From assembly GCA_019914995.1 (NCBI GenBank), contig CM034141.1:5062001-5126000 (forward strand): DNA of 64,000 bases. The letters run 5' to 3'. The notes below the pieces were generated by a model, which had not been told where the DNA came from, did no database searches, and saw nothing but the letters and a program-made list of their open reading frames with translations. The stretch is from Acanthochlamys bracteata. Lineage: Eukaryota > Streptophyta > Magnoliopsida > Pandanales > Velloziaceae. This document shows positions 12,330 to 24,500 of this stretch, one piece after another. Every line of letters begins with the position of its first letter. Position 1 is the stretch's first letter. The translations under genes and the position numbers were made by a program.

Positions 12330-13740
12330 CTTCACTAGGAAAGCTTTTTCTTTTTCTCTTTCTTTTTTTCCCTACTGGATTTGTGTTTAAAATTGTCTAA
12401 TATTTGTTGCTAATAACTTTTATTTGCGTGTTAGCGGTTTGTAATTTAAGATAATTAAAATGGGGTTGATGATTTTTCTGATAAGTTTTTGGGCCTGGAA
12501 GCAGTTAGTTGGAACCAGTGGACTAATGGGCTTGCCCAGCACATTGTTGTTTAAAAAGGCCTTCTCCAACACATTTCTGTTGTCCAAATTTATTCAGGAG
12601 TTGCTTACGAAGACGTTTAGAAATGATTTCAAACTGCAAAGTGTGGTGTAACCATTCAAAGCTTTCAGAAGACACATGGAAGGTTTTCGCTCACCTATCT
12701 CTAGCTACTGCACCTTCCCACTCCAACCAACAACTTTCCCTTCTCCTCTTTAAACTTACTAACTCAATCACAGAAATAGCAGCACTATGAAATTAGATTG
12801 TTTATAATTAAGCTAAGTATTTATTTTGTAATTGAGTTTTATAAAAATAACAAAATAAAAAGTAGAGTTTTTTGAAAAATAGATTGAAAGTAAAATTTAG
12901 TTTTTGTGTTTCAATTAACTTTGAAGTGATTTGAAGATGAACTTTAGATTTTGTGTTTCAAGTATATTTAAAAGTGAGGTAAAAATAGAGCTCAATTTTT
13001 GTGTTTCAATTATTATCTAAAACTTAAATTAAATTAAATTGAAAGTGATATATAATATTTATAAATACATATTTTGCTAAATAATAAATCTTACTAATTA
13101 TTTGTTTAGATAAAATTTAACTATACTCTATATAATAAAATTTAATAATCATATAATATATTTAATTAATATAATATTATATATTATATAATAATTTTAT
13201 CATATAAAATATATAATATTTTAGTAATAATAATAAGAATAATAATTACAAATTTATATGTAACATTTATAACACAATATAACAAAATATAAAAATTAGT
13301 ATTACAATACTAATGCCACAAAATATATCAAAATATTAGATACTATCATTAATACTTCACTCTACAAAGTACATATGTATAACACTAATATCATAATTGG
13401 CATTACAATTTAATATACCATGTACATCATACTTATATTATATTAATAATTATATTATAATATCGCATGACATAAAATATATTACACTTTTATACACTAA
13501 TATTATAATTGACATTGCAATATTATATGGCACAAAATACACAAAATATGCTGATGTTGCGTGTCGCCTACCACAAAATAACACATTTTATATAACATAC
13601 TATATGTACAAAAAATATAACATAAACTCAACACTTACGTTTCCATTCAATGGCCACAAAATATGTCATCCAACTTTTTCGCGACTTATCATCTCGTACA
13701 AGAAACATTCGAGCGTTTACATCATCTCGCATTAGATGCT
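12330..13740. other. AT-rich region, probable flank of the Harbinger remnant
   Basis: There is no gene. Three copies of a TTTAGTTTTTGTGTTTCAA-type motif at 12,896, 12,943 and about 12,990 (period about 47 bp) may be subterminal repeats of the decayed Harbinger element to the right. The stretch 13,020-13,650 is nearly pure A/T with ATATAATA runs. Confidence 0.4.
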
Positions 13741-13744
13741 CAAA

Positions 13745-14625
13745 AGCTTGCTCAATTTGATCGTCAATGAAATCTCATTTTTAACTTCTGGAGAGCATCA
13801 AAATTTATTTTGTCGTAGTCTCTATTCAGAGCAGCACTAATTGCGTCAGCTATCTTGTTGACACCGGCAACCAAAGCTAATAATGATGATTCGTTAATAT
13901 GCCCACGTCTATCCTTTTCCTTAACATTAGTAGTAAATAAAGGGAATGAAAAAGGCGGTATACCAGAATGAATACTCGAATATGGTTATGAATACTCTTC
14001 TATGTTATCAGTGACATCATACTCCGAATAACGACTATGTTGGCCACTTTCAGGAGTTGATTTATGCAATTCGTCAAATATTGAGAATGCTAAGTCACGA
14101 ATGGCTTCATCATTACCATAGATCAACCGAAGCTTCTCCATCTTACGAATAGGTTGGTTAATATATGATCGCAACTTGGGCTTACTCTGCATTTCATAAG
14201 AAACATCGTACTATATTAAAGAAAAGCAAATTCAAATAATAAATAAAATAATAATTTATTATCTGAATAAGATTCTTCTTCGTTTTCTTATCCAACACAA
14301 TCATTTGTAGCTCATCGTTCCACCCAACACCGGATAGGTTAAGTATATACTTGATATCTGACCATCTTTTTCTTATAGTGCGATAATGATTTTCCACATA
14401 TTGGGTGGTATAATCAGTATTAAATACCTTATTAATATATCGAGCAGCGCTACAAAATATTTGTCTCTTGAAACCCTTATCAACTTTTTTATCCTTACGG
14501 CACTGTTCAGCAAAAAAATCTATTGGTTTATCAGTTTCTTCTACTGTCCACCTTTTATTTGGAGTGCCTTTTCCTGGTGGTCATCCACTTGAACTAGGCA
14601 AGTTAGACTCTAGTCGTTGTGACAT
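13745..14625 (-). pseudogene. PIF/Harbinger ORF1, Myb/SANT-like DNA-binding protein, broken
   Basis: The - strand reading starts at 14,625 and hits a TGA at codon 15. It then runs open through a trihelix/Myb-like domain: RWTVEETDKPIDFF, then FKRQIFCSAARYINKVF, then VENHYRTIRKRWSDIKYIL, then LSGVGWNDELQMIV. A second segment (13,986-14,192) gives KPKLRSYINQPIRKMEKL, and a third (about 13,745-13,920) gives a C-terminal helix block with SLLALVAGVNKIADAI. This order is that of the ORF1 protein that accompanies PIF/Harbinger transposases in plants and helps bind the element ends. The premature stop and frame breaks make it defective. It lies on the same strand as, and downstream of, the transposase remnant. 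Confidence 0.75.
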
Positions 14626-15095
14626 CAAGCTATCATTAAAAACACAAATTTTATAAAATTATATGATATTCAATATGACAATAATGAAATTAAATTACAA
14701 AAGTAAATTCATAAATTATAGAAAGGAACAGTAAACGATAACAAAATATCACTACATGATAAGTTTGAATACATTAGCTAAATAATAAATTCAATTACAT
14801 CAGCTAGTTCACTCAATAAGTATAATACTCTAATACGTCATAGTATAATTATTCCACATGTTAGTAGCAATCTTGTCCCTTAGATCTTGCCACTGTTTAC
14901 TCTCAAGACGTTGCTCTCTAAAGGTTTTACTACTAAAGTTTTGGGTATAATAATCATATTCATCATATATGTTTTGATCATTCAACAGCTTGTCATTTTG
15001 GATCCACACTCAAAATATAATTATGTAGTACACAGCAAGCTAAAATAGATTGTATTTGCACTTTGAATTAATAGTAAGGATATTGGCTAATTCAT

Positions 15096-15998
15096 TCAAC
15101 AGCGATCCTTCGATAATGTAAAAACTCTATCAATACTGCTATATAAAGTGGAGTGACAAAAATTGAACAACTCGTGAGGATTCTCTGATCTCCAACCAAT
15201 AGCTTCTTTCAAATAATAACGCACACCACGATATGGAGAAAGAAAGCCATGCATAGTTGTATAACCCGTATCAATAAGATAGAACTTACCTACACTTGGC
15301 AAAATAACCGCTCTTTATTGTACGGCTTATATGAATGTTTCTATAACAAATGAAATGTTTTAAAAAAAACCTAGTGGGACGAGTAATTCACTCGGTAAAG
15401 GATGACGCAAAGCATCCCTAAGGACTGTAAAATCATTAGCGGATTCTTCCAAACAGCTAAGACATATGTAAATCTCATATCATGACTACATCTCGCTAAA
15501 ACATTTTGAGTCACACTCTTTTTTTCTCGAAAATGTGCTGTAATTTTAGAAGGCACTCTTGTATGTATATGTGTACCATCAATCATGCCAATGTAATCCT
15601 ATAAAATTTGATGAAATGAATTGTGTGAGCTTATTTTTTGTAACACATCCGTAATTATACAATACGTAAAAAAATAATAATAGTACTTTAAAATAAGGAT
15701 ACCAATCGTCGTTCAACCGAATGATTGTATGCTCATCTGAAAAGGACTATGACACGTATCTATATTTCAGCGATAAAACTACTATAAAAATTTTACGAAA
15801 ACAGCGACACACCCACCAATCATATCTAACGAAATCAAGTTGCGTAGCCCTATTGGTTCTGTTATGCCCAACAATATGTAAAAACAGTGCAAGCTGTCCT
15901 TCAACTTTGGCATATTGAGAGCCCTTTAGTGTATGATTATCACGCATCATTTGGGCAAGCGTAATAAAACCACGTGCATCTATCATAATATAAGACAT
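15096..15998 (-). pseudogene. PIF/Harbinger transposase (HARBI1-like), broken
   Basis: There are three - strand pieces in family order. 15,747-15,998 carries the N-terminal helical region (VEGQLALFLHIVGHN). 15,371-15,600 carries the first catalytic Asp in GMIDGTHIHTRVP and the TQNVLA and FTYVLAVW motifs. 15,096-15,302 carries the second Asp in GKFYLIDTGY, then GFLSPYRGVRYYLKE and LFNFCHSTLYSSIDRVF. The usual third catalytic residue, a Glu just before Arg in this last motif, is Asp here. An intron seems to be kept at about 15,601-15,694, joining YPYFK to DYIGMIDGTH. A frame break between 15,303 and 15,370 and missing continuity make it inactive as read. Confidence 0.8.
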
Positions 15999-16019
15999 AT
16001 AGGCTCTCGGCTAAAATAT

Positions 16020-18850
16020 TACTACGTCTCCCCATCAATTCATGAAGAATGCATACCACAACAACCATGATTATATATACAGCATTGTAACCCACAATTT
16101 CAATATCTTCCTAATCCATTCTCTATTATACTACCTCACTGAAATAAAAAGATTACCGAATTAATAATGTAAGTCATGGGTAAATAAAAATGCATATAAT
16201 AAGCGATTAAAATCTTATACATTATATGTAGATGGAATAAAATATCTAATCATACAATTAACATGTATCTATTTATTTTAGAAACCCTTATACAAAAAGC
16301 TTACAGTAACCAGTGAAAGTTTATGTCAGTAAACTAACAACCTAATAGATTGCATATATCAATAAACCAACAACCTAAATATATTGATAGAACTAGAAAG
16401 CTTAAACAGTCATCATTATAACTTTAAAACTATCAGAACTTTAGTAAAGAGAAATCACTAATTCATAAAAGATAACAAAATCAGTAATATTCATACACTT
16501 AGCATGACAACATACTTTTTTTTATACTATCTGAAATACGGTTAAGATACTTCTTCTCAACTTCAGCCTGCCTCTTTACTGCAAAGCACAAATCAATAAT
16601 TCAAACGATAATAAAATAACAAATATATAAGTCGCACAGCTATATACAAATAGTTAGCAATCTATGGGTCTTGGCATTAACTATAGAAGAACTATAGTTA
16701 ATAGTTCCTAAAAACACAAAATTTACAAAAGCAAGACAAACATAATTTGTATCCATATTTAGCACAATATGTGTAATGCAAAAAATAGGCAAAAGTTCCT
16801 TACCCAACAGAGCATTGCAAGAACTAATGTACGCTACATCAAGAAGAGAGAGAATAAAGCACAAAGCACAATTCACCAAAAAAAATAAATTTAACATCAA
16901 ACGTAAACACATCTTTAGATACAGATAGTTTGTTGAAAAATATTAAAATTTTCTAAACAAACATATTAGTTTTTAAAATTATTTATATAATAACTATATA
17001 ATATGTAATTTATTTAGGCATCAATTTTTTAAAAGCAACTTCAGAATTTATTTTTTAAATTTAAAAAATAATAGTAATTTTCACTAAGGGCTTATTTATC
17101 AACCTACAAAATTTAATTTTTAAACTTACTTTTAAACTAAAAGAAAATAAAATTTTAAAATAATTTTTTTTCAAAATTTGTTTTTAAATTTAAAATTAAA
17201 CTCACCTTTTAATTCTAATAAATATAAAAATTTATTTTTATTAAACTCTTTCAAATTTGAAATTATTTTTATAAATTTACTTATAAAAAATGAATTAATA
17301 TCAAATAAATACTTCAAAATTATTCATAAAACAAACAGTAATAAAAACTTTTTTTTTGCACTAGACAAGTACATTAAAATAAATAACAATCTTTAATCTT
17401 CATAACACATCATTACATAAGATTATAGTTTTCTCAAGCTCATGCCTCTCCTCCTAAACTTAGATGTATGCAGTGAGCTTCCACCAAATTCATGAGCATG
17501 TGTGTCTCCACAGCAAAACTTACTTAAGAGGGATTTTCTTATTTCATTTTTTAACATTTGTGCAAGAAGCTTTTTCTACTTATTTTCAATAATAAGTTGT
17601 ACTATCACAAACTGAAATAGCTTTGGATAGGCACATATGAACCTTTTTAGGAATTCTATAATTATACGGTGGATGCCATTAAGACATACCATTGGTTCAC
17701 ATAATAGACCAATTAGCTATTAAGTTTGCAATCATTATATACAATAGTAAAGAGGTAAAAACATCTTAGCAAACTGCGATGTGAATTACCTCAAATATGT
17801 TTATATACATTTGAGAATCATCCGTTCCAAATTCAGGTGAGGAAGGCAACAACTACTAAGAAAAGTTGGAAACTGTATTAACCTGCAACATTAGAAATGA
17901 CGAGCGTATATTAGAAATGACAAACAGATTTTTTTTTGTTCGTACTTCACAGGGCGTATTAGAAATGACAGATTTTGCTTTCCTAATCAAAATCAAATAA
18001 TTAAATTGCACGGAACTTTGAAAAAATTCAAAGCAGTGCTAATTTCTGTGTATTAGATGTTTCTTCGCTCACTTCATATATTTCTCGTTCTTTTCTTCTT
18101 CTGTGTATTCCAAAATCGGTTCTACTCTTCTTCAATCCAACAACAACAAAATATTACCTTTTTCTTATTCTCCTCACCTTATATCTCATTCCACAGCACG
18201 AATTTTTAAACTAAACGGAACAAACCCACAAAACAACTATGAAAAAAAAAATTATCAATCTTGTCTCAAACACTATGACAACTAAAACTTTCTAAGATCA
18301 GTTTACTTTTCTTAGATATGTCAATAAAAATCTCTTAGATATGTTTTTAACACAAATCTAGTAATAAAAAATTAATAAAAATATTTAGACCTCAGATTTG
18401 TACTGTATATAGAGAACGAGCAAGAAAAAGAATGCCGTTGAAGTACCGAAAATGAAATAATCGTGTCTTTTCAAAACTTTTCACTTCGCAGAAGAAACTA
18501 AAATTTTATCGCAGCAAAGGAAACGAATTTCACTTACTGAATTTCAGAGAGCAGTGGATCAACAAATTTTTTATCTTGCCGAGTTCTGAAGAGGAAGAAA
18601 TTGAGAGAAAAGTGCGTCGCAAAAGGAAAACAAATTGGGAAAAAAAAGCTGCAATGAAGAGCGTGCATCACAGAAAAAAAATTTAATAAATGAACGTGGA
18701 ACTAGAGTTCCGTGCGAGCGGAACTGGGAACTCTAGTTACTAGTTCTGTTTTGCAAATGAAACATGAGAAGTCCGTGGAACTCTGATTTTGGCCGAAAAA
18801 ACTGGAGTTTCACGTATTTGAAACACGTCCTAACTATACATGGAGCACTA
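16020..18850. other. AT-rich non-coding stretch right of the transposase remnant
   Basis: No gene is seen. Three copies of TATTAGAAATGAC lie between about 17,890 and 17,970. Repeated GAACTCTAGTT-type words lie between 18,690 and 18,830. At about 17,088 the sequence GGGCTTATTTATCAAC resembles an end of the MITE family described at 42,104, followed by its typical A/T-rich body, so a diverged copy may occupy about 17,088-17,345. Confidence 0.4.
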
Positions 18851-18972
18851 TCAAAATGATCCAATGGATCTATTCATTTTGAAGGTATTACAAGTTCTTT
18901 TCTGTGATCTTTCTTATAATTTTGCAACTGTTGATTGATCTCCATTGTTGAATTGCTAGATTTTCTAAGGTT

Positions 18973-21900
18973 CTACTCTTGTCTTGGTCGAGCCACCCAG
19001 AGAGAGCTGACGGCACGAAGGCGGTGGAAGTAATCTGCTATTGCGAGGAAGCAGTGGGCAGCTTGGCGGGTGGTAAGGATCTGGTTAAGCCTGTGTAGTG
19101 TCTGTTGTCTTAAGTTATCTGCCTGTCAATAAGAAAGTAAATACATGCATCAATATTCTTTTAGCTAATAGCAACACATTCACACGCTGCAAAAAAGGGT
19201 ACTGAAATTATCTTGACTAGAATTGGTCAGTGATTATAATTCTGAAGCAGGAGCTAATGTAGATTAAGAAGACTTCAGTTTGATTTTTAAGACTATTCTT
19301 TTTTTAGGGTGTTTTTGAGTCTAACATATGTGGCATTGTAGTTGGTTGGTATTAGATAATTCAAAAGCAGAATTAGTTCTTGAAGCTTGCAAGATCAATA
19401 TATTTGACTTCAAGATGAAAGAGATCGAAACATATTTCTAAGTAATCATACATTTTGAAAAAAAAAGCAGAAAAATGCTTGGCCAATTCGTTTAATTTGC
19501 TTTAGGAAGAAGTCTGCATAATAGACTGGAAAATGAAGTCTAGGTCTTCTACAGTAATACATGTAGCTTTCAAGATTATCTCTTCACATGTAGCTTTCAA
19601 GATTATCTCTTCACCGAAACTTACTAAAGTTTACACGTTATATTTCCCAAAAGTTTACGAACAGCACCTTGCTGTGAATTACCTAATGTATGATTGAACT
19701 TTAGTGTCATCTCGAACATAGCTCTCCCTAAATTAATTTTCTTCATGTTTGATAATAACATCCAATAGAACTATAAATCAGATCACGGACACAGTTATGA
19801 CGAAGCATATAATTAATCAAATGATTACTAAGATCACCTAACCCTTTAGCCTCACCAATATTCTCCCAACAACTCAAAACCTAACTTGGACAATATAGTT
19901 TATTAGAACATTTCATTTCTTTGTTAAAACATGCATAGCTACCCTACTGATAAGAGCAAAAAAATCAACAAAAAGAAATTATTATAGATGCCAATAGGAC
20001 AGGAAAATTAATTAATTAGGATTGCTTACTTGTCTAACAAAACCCTCAAGTGCAGAGAGCTTATTCACCGCCATGGCCATCTGACCCATGTAGTCAGCCA
20101 TGTTTGATGGGTAGCTCAATGCATCGGAGGAAATGGTCTCTGAAATCGACTGATAAAGAGCTTCAAGCCCTTGGCTGAGTGCCTCTTCGGTTTCATGTGC
20201 CGATTGCTGCAGACCCATGATGCCTAATACCTGCTGCTCTGTCATTGGCTCAATGTGAACAAGGACAACCTGCATAGCGTGGCATCAAACATGAATAGAC
20301 AATCAGATGCAACAGATGCAATGCAACAGAGGATTTCCTTTCTTTTTTCTTCTTTTTCTTATTGCTCTGTAGACAATTAATGCAACAGAGATATTAAGCA
20401 ACCTACTCTCAATCATAATCAAGCAAGTCTTCCAAAAATTCAGAAAAGAACAAGAGGAATGTAACGTTTCTATCAAAAAACAGCGACGTTTCACCAGATT
20501 AGTTCGTCTATCAACCAAATCCCAATACTCCTCTCCGAATTTGGCAGCACTTGCTACTTTCAAAGATTCCTACAGTTTCTGTGTAGCATCATCTAACAAT
20601 GTCTCTATCAATTAGTTAACTTGCTTGTTCTTTAGCTTCTTAGGATGCATTATATAAGTGCTAGGGGATTTAGGTCAATTTGCATAATTGTCCTATCTAT
20701 ACCCACCATCAGCATGATGACATATTGACATAATTCTAGAGACATATATGTTCATATGCTTATAATCATTTTTGAACTTTGACAATCATGCATTTCTTAA
20801 AAATTTCACTTTCAAGGTGTTTAATTTTGGTTTCACAACAATATTAGTCTGGGAGAGACTTGAAATCAATAGTTGTGTTACTGATAGCTAGTTTAAAAAG
20901 ATAGGTCATGCTTATAATTAACCTAGCAAAATCTACATTGTTGAAAGCATATATAGTGTAATAGCTGGCAGAGGCTTTCAAAAGAAAGGTATCTCATCTT
21001 CCATCGTTGGTTAAGGAAATGGCAGAATTTTTTTTATCATACATATATCTTATAATGGACTGATGTGGATAGCATATGCTGTCAGTTGCATGGGTAGCAT
21101 TTTCCACCGTACTTGATCAGGGGAGCTGGTGAATGCATGCAAACACATTTAAATTAACCAAACAAAAGAAATACAGAGAAATATGTATACGTCTTTAAGC
21201 ACAATTCAGAGTTGTAGGTTTAATTTGAGGACCTTGATAAGGTCGGAGGGCCGGAAACCTGCGATCCAAAGGAAGCAGCGCTCGGCAGGTGTCTTCCAAA
21301 TTCCGGAGATGAGATGGAAAACGTCTGATCTGATGACTATGCTTTTCAGGTTCACCAGTACATCGTAATGGGCCAAGCAGTTGTCAACAAACATACGCAG
21401 CTCATCCTCCGGCAGATGTTCTTGCACTGCTGCTCGTAGCTCGCACATCAGCCTGTGATGCTCCTCAAGCCATCTCGCATACTCCATGTCAAACATTGCT
21501 GCATCTGAATAGACTATATTCTTTTAAGATTTTGGAACATCTTTTTGTACAAACTTGAGTTCAGGTTCTGAATACATGCCTGAGCCAACGCCAGAGGCTT
21601 GATTGCCGATAAGGCCTCCGCCACCGAAGAACACACCCTGGTTAAAGAAAATGGAAAGTTAAAATTTGAAAAAAAAAAAGGCTAGCTAACCTCAGTAGAA
21701 GAATACAACTAAGTTGAACTGTTGAAAGATTCAAGTTGAAAATTAACCTGAGCTCTTGCCCTTTGTAGTTCTTGTTGAAGTTGTGCAAGTCTTATTCTGC
21801 TGTCCTCTAGCTGCTGTACATATGCCTGTTGAATTGGATACAAAAAGGGAGACAACAGTAAAAAGGTAAACGCTGAAATCAACCAAGATGAAGCTTCTGG

Positions 21901-24205
21901 AATTAAATAAAGTTTGGTGAAGAACATTTGATCAAGCAAAGAAAGTTACTCTAGCTAAGATTTTAAGGTCTTAATTCTTCTCTTTGTTACTTGGCTATTT
22001 ACCTTCTTTCTTAGCCTGCTTTTCCTTGCTGCCTCCCTATTTTGAGCAAGCCTTCTTAATGTCTGCCAAAAGGAAAAGAGAACTTTTTTTTTACGTTTTT
22101 CAGAAGCAGAAGCTCTAGACTGTTACCTTGATAATTTTAGTGCAACTCCCTTCAACAAAAAGCAAGAAGTGGAGGAAAAGCTGATGATCACCTTAGCATC
22201 TGGTGTTTTGGGCCCTTCTTGTTCTGAACTAGAAATTGTCGCTTTCTTACTTGCTTCCTTCTGCTCAAAAGGATTCAAAACAAGAAATACATGAGAAATT
22301 CTGCAAAGTTGTTAACTAGCTTCAAAAGCTCTTCGAGAAAGAGATTTTTACTTGTGTCTTGCTGTCTTTAGCAGGCTGTTGCAAGGAAGATGAAGGTTCA
22401 CCTTTGAGTAGTTGTTGTTTATTATAACTGCTTGTGGAAGAGAACAAACCCATTCCGTTCTTATAATAACAAAGAAACATCAAATTTGTCATCAAAAAAT
22501 AATAAATCAAACTAAGAGAAGGTTTCAGGAACATTTGAAGCTTGGCATAAGAGATCAGTTACCTTTGAGGAAGGATTAAGATGCATGGGCTGAGAAGGGA
22601 AGATGTTCAAGGTCTCTGCATACATGAATTCCTGCAAGGCATTAAACTTCCAATGGTGCAACTCGAAACATTCCACCACGCCTCTCATTTTATATAAATA
22701 AAAACAATTTCTACTGCATGTGGAAATTATCTATCATGATCAGTTCATGACTCTGAAAATAAAAGAGAGAAGATGCATGACCAACTCTGACAAGATAAAG
22801 GTTTACAGTACGTAGCAGTTTGCTATTCATGATTCCTTAGCTCTTCTGCAGCTACCCATGAACAGAAACTGAAGCGCACAAGGACAAGATAAGAGAAGGC
22901 AAAAGCTATGGATGGAAACCACAGCACTACTACTCTCTTTCAGTACAAAGAACAAGTAAAGAAATCATGACTAGTTTGTTACAAGTCACAGTCTACTAAT
23001 AACCAAAAACAAGAAAAATGAAAAGCTTTTTTCAACTGGAAATATTTCATCTTCCTTTTCATTTTTGGTTACAAGATGAAAAACTTTTCAAGAGACAAAA
23101 AGATGAAAAGCTGCAGTTTAGCAATTTCAGAAATTCTAGCTAATTAATTCTTGAAGAAACATAAAATTTCTGGTCAAAACAAAGAACAGGAGCAAATCTT
23201 CTTCTCATGATCTTCTCATTCCCCAAAAAAGCTACTGTCATAAAAATCTAAAAAGCTGCTTCATGATATTCTTCCTTTCTCCTTCCCTAAGTAGCTACTG
23301 TAATCTATGATCATGAAAATCAATTTCAGCTTAAGAAATGATACTCACGCCTGTGTTCTTGGCTTGATGATGAATGATCTTGTTGTCCCTCTAAATAAAG
23401 AATCAAAGCTTGATCCAATTCCCCCAAGTCATAAGCACCAGACTCCTTGCTTCTGATATTTCATTTAAAAAAAAGCATAAAATTAGAGAGAAAATTACAA
23501 GAAGAAATGTATATAGTTTATTGTTCATCATCTTCATTTTCAACGAATGTAAAGTCAACCACAAACTTAGCTTATAGAATAGTACCATTGAAATAAACAA
23601 GAGCCTTCTGAAACAAATAATCAAATATGTGGTGTGTAGCAATGCATGCTTGCGATCTATTGTAATGTGAAACCATTGTGATCAAACCCTAATTAAATTC
23701 TTATTAGATAATTTTACAGAGACTAATAATTTACCAATGCAATCAATTTTAGTTTCTTCAGAAGAAAAAACTAACAATTAAACTAAGTCAAAAGCTATGA
23801 CCATAAACAACTTCACCTAATACCTCCAGTCAGGTCTTTCTAATGACTAGTTCTGATAACATAATAATCATAACCAAAATTTTCTTTTGTTTTTCACCCT
23901 CAAGATCATCAATCAAACTCTAATCTATCATCTATATCATCTGAAGTTCTCCAAACTCTTTTGATGATCATAAAATGAACTGAGAGAAAGAAAAAAGAAA
24001 CGAAAACAAAGAAGAACTATGATGATCAGTTATAAAACCAGTACATGAAATTTCCTCCATGCAAGGGAGAACTTGAAGAAGAAGCAGTAGCTGCAGTTGC
24101 TGGAGGAGCACCAGAAGGTTGATGATGAATCATTCCGAAAGAAATAAACTGCTGCTGCTGCTTCCCTTCAACATCTGAGCTACTAATCTTATGATCTTCT
24201 TCCAT
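18973..24205 (-). CDS. TGA9/TGA10: TGA-type bZIP transcription factor, TGA9/TGA10 clade, 11 exons, 450 aa
   Basis: Complement of join(18973..19122, 20030..20269, 21233..21504, 21580..21637, 21748..21825, 22003..22062, 22192..22260, 22352..22459, 22563..22615, 23349..23452, 24045..24205); phases agree and total 451 codons. Residues 1-165 are a Gln/Ser-rich extension with the clade motif GAYDLGELDQALILYLEGQ. The basic region is residues 166-185 (LAQNREAARKSRLRKK), and the leucine zipper starts at about 186. The DOG1 domain is about 235-400 (FDMEYARWLEEHHRLMCELR), ending in a conserved tail (residues 402-450). TGA factors bind TGACG motifs in the nucleus. TGA9 and TGA10 of Arabidopsis act with ROXY glutaredoxins in anther development and in ROS responses; that role is transferred by family. 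The long N-terminus and the EQEGPKTPD motif before the basic region separate it from the short TGA2 and TGA1 clades. The eighth intron (21,505-21,579) starts with GC rather than GT. The outermost 5' splice sites are the least certain. Confidence 0.9.
19560..19613. repeat. 27-bp tandem duplication in the last TGA intron
   Basis: CATGTAGCTTTCAAGATTAT plus seven more bases occurs twice, head to tail, with no mismatch. It lies wholly within the final intron of the TGA gene. Confidence 0.85.
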
Positions 24206-24500
24206 GAAACTCCTCTATATTTATCTAACCTGTTATTCAGACAATTCCAAAGAAGGCCATTAATGTTCGAAACAAACTTCTGTTCCTCTTCATTTTGGCA
24301 TGCAACGTGCTAATTCGTTGCACTAAAAGAGCAAAAAAAAGAAGTCTTCGAAAACAAAACAGAAAAAGATAGCTGGACAAAACCAAACCCTCTCTCTTTT
24401 ACTCTCTTCTGCACAACAACAACAACAAAGAAAAGGTTTGTATTTTGTTAGATCTTGCGGAAATTGAACAGAAGGAGGGTATAAGAATACGGACAAGAAA
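24206..24500 (-). promoter_or_regulatory. 5' leader and proximal upstream region of the TGA gene
   Basis: On the - strand the sequence before the ATG at 24,205 is rich in CT runs and CAACAACAA, as in many plant leaders. An AATAACAG|GTTAG junction at about 24,230 could be a splice signal. No TATA box stands out. Confidence 0.3.

Larger units (their letters stand above)
12786..18832 (-). mobile_element. remnant of an autonomous PIF/Harbinger element (limits uncertain)
   Basis: The Myb-like ORF1 and the transposase in the same orientation define the core (13,745-15,998). The right end may be near 18,832: the inverted sequence GGACGTGTTTCAAATACGTG resembles Harbinger-type ends. The left end may be near 12,786, where GATTGTTTATAATTA is a weak partner. 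I could not establish a 3-bp target duplication, so the outer limits are guesses. If correct the element was about 6 kb. Confidence 0.35.

Noticed and set aside
16640-16912. 90-codon hydrophobic open frame (-)
   Set aside because: A/T-rich sequence gives Leu/Ile/Phe-rich translations by chance; no family resemblance.
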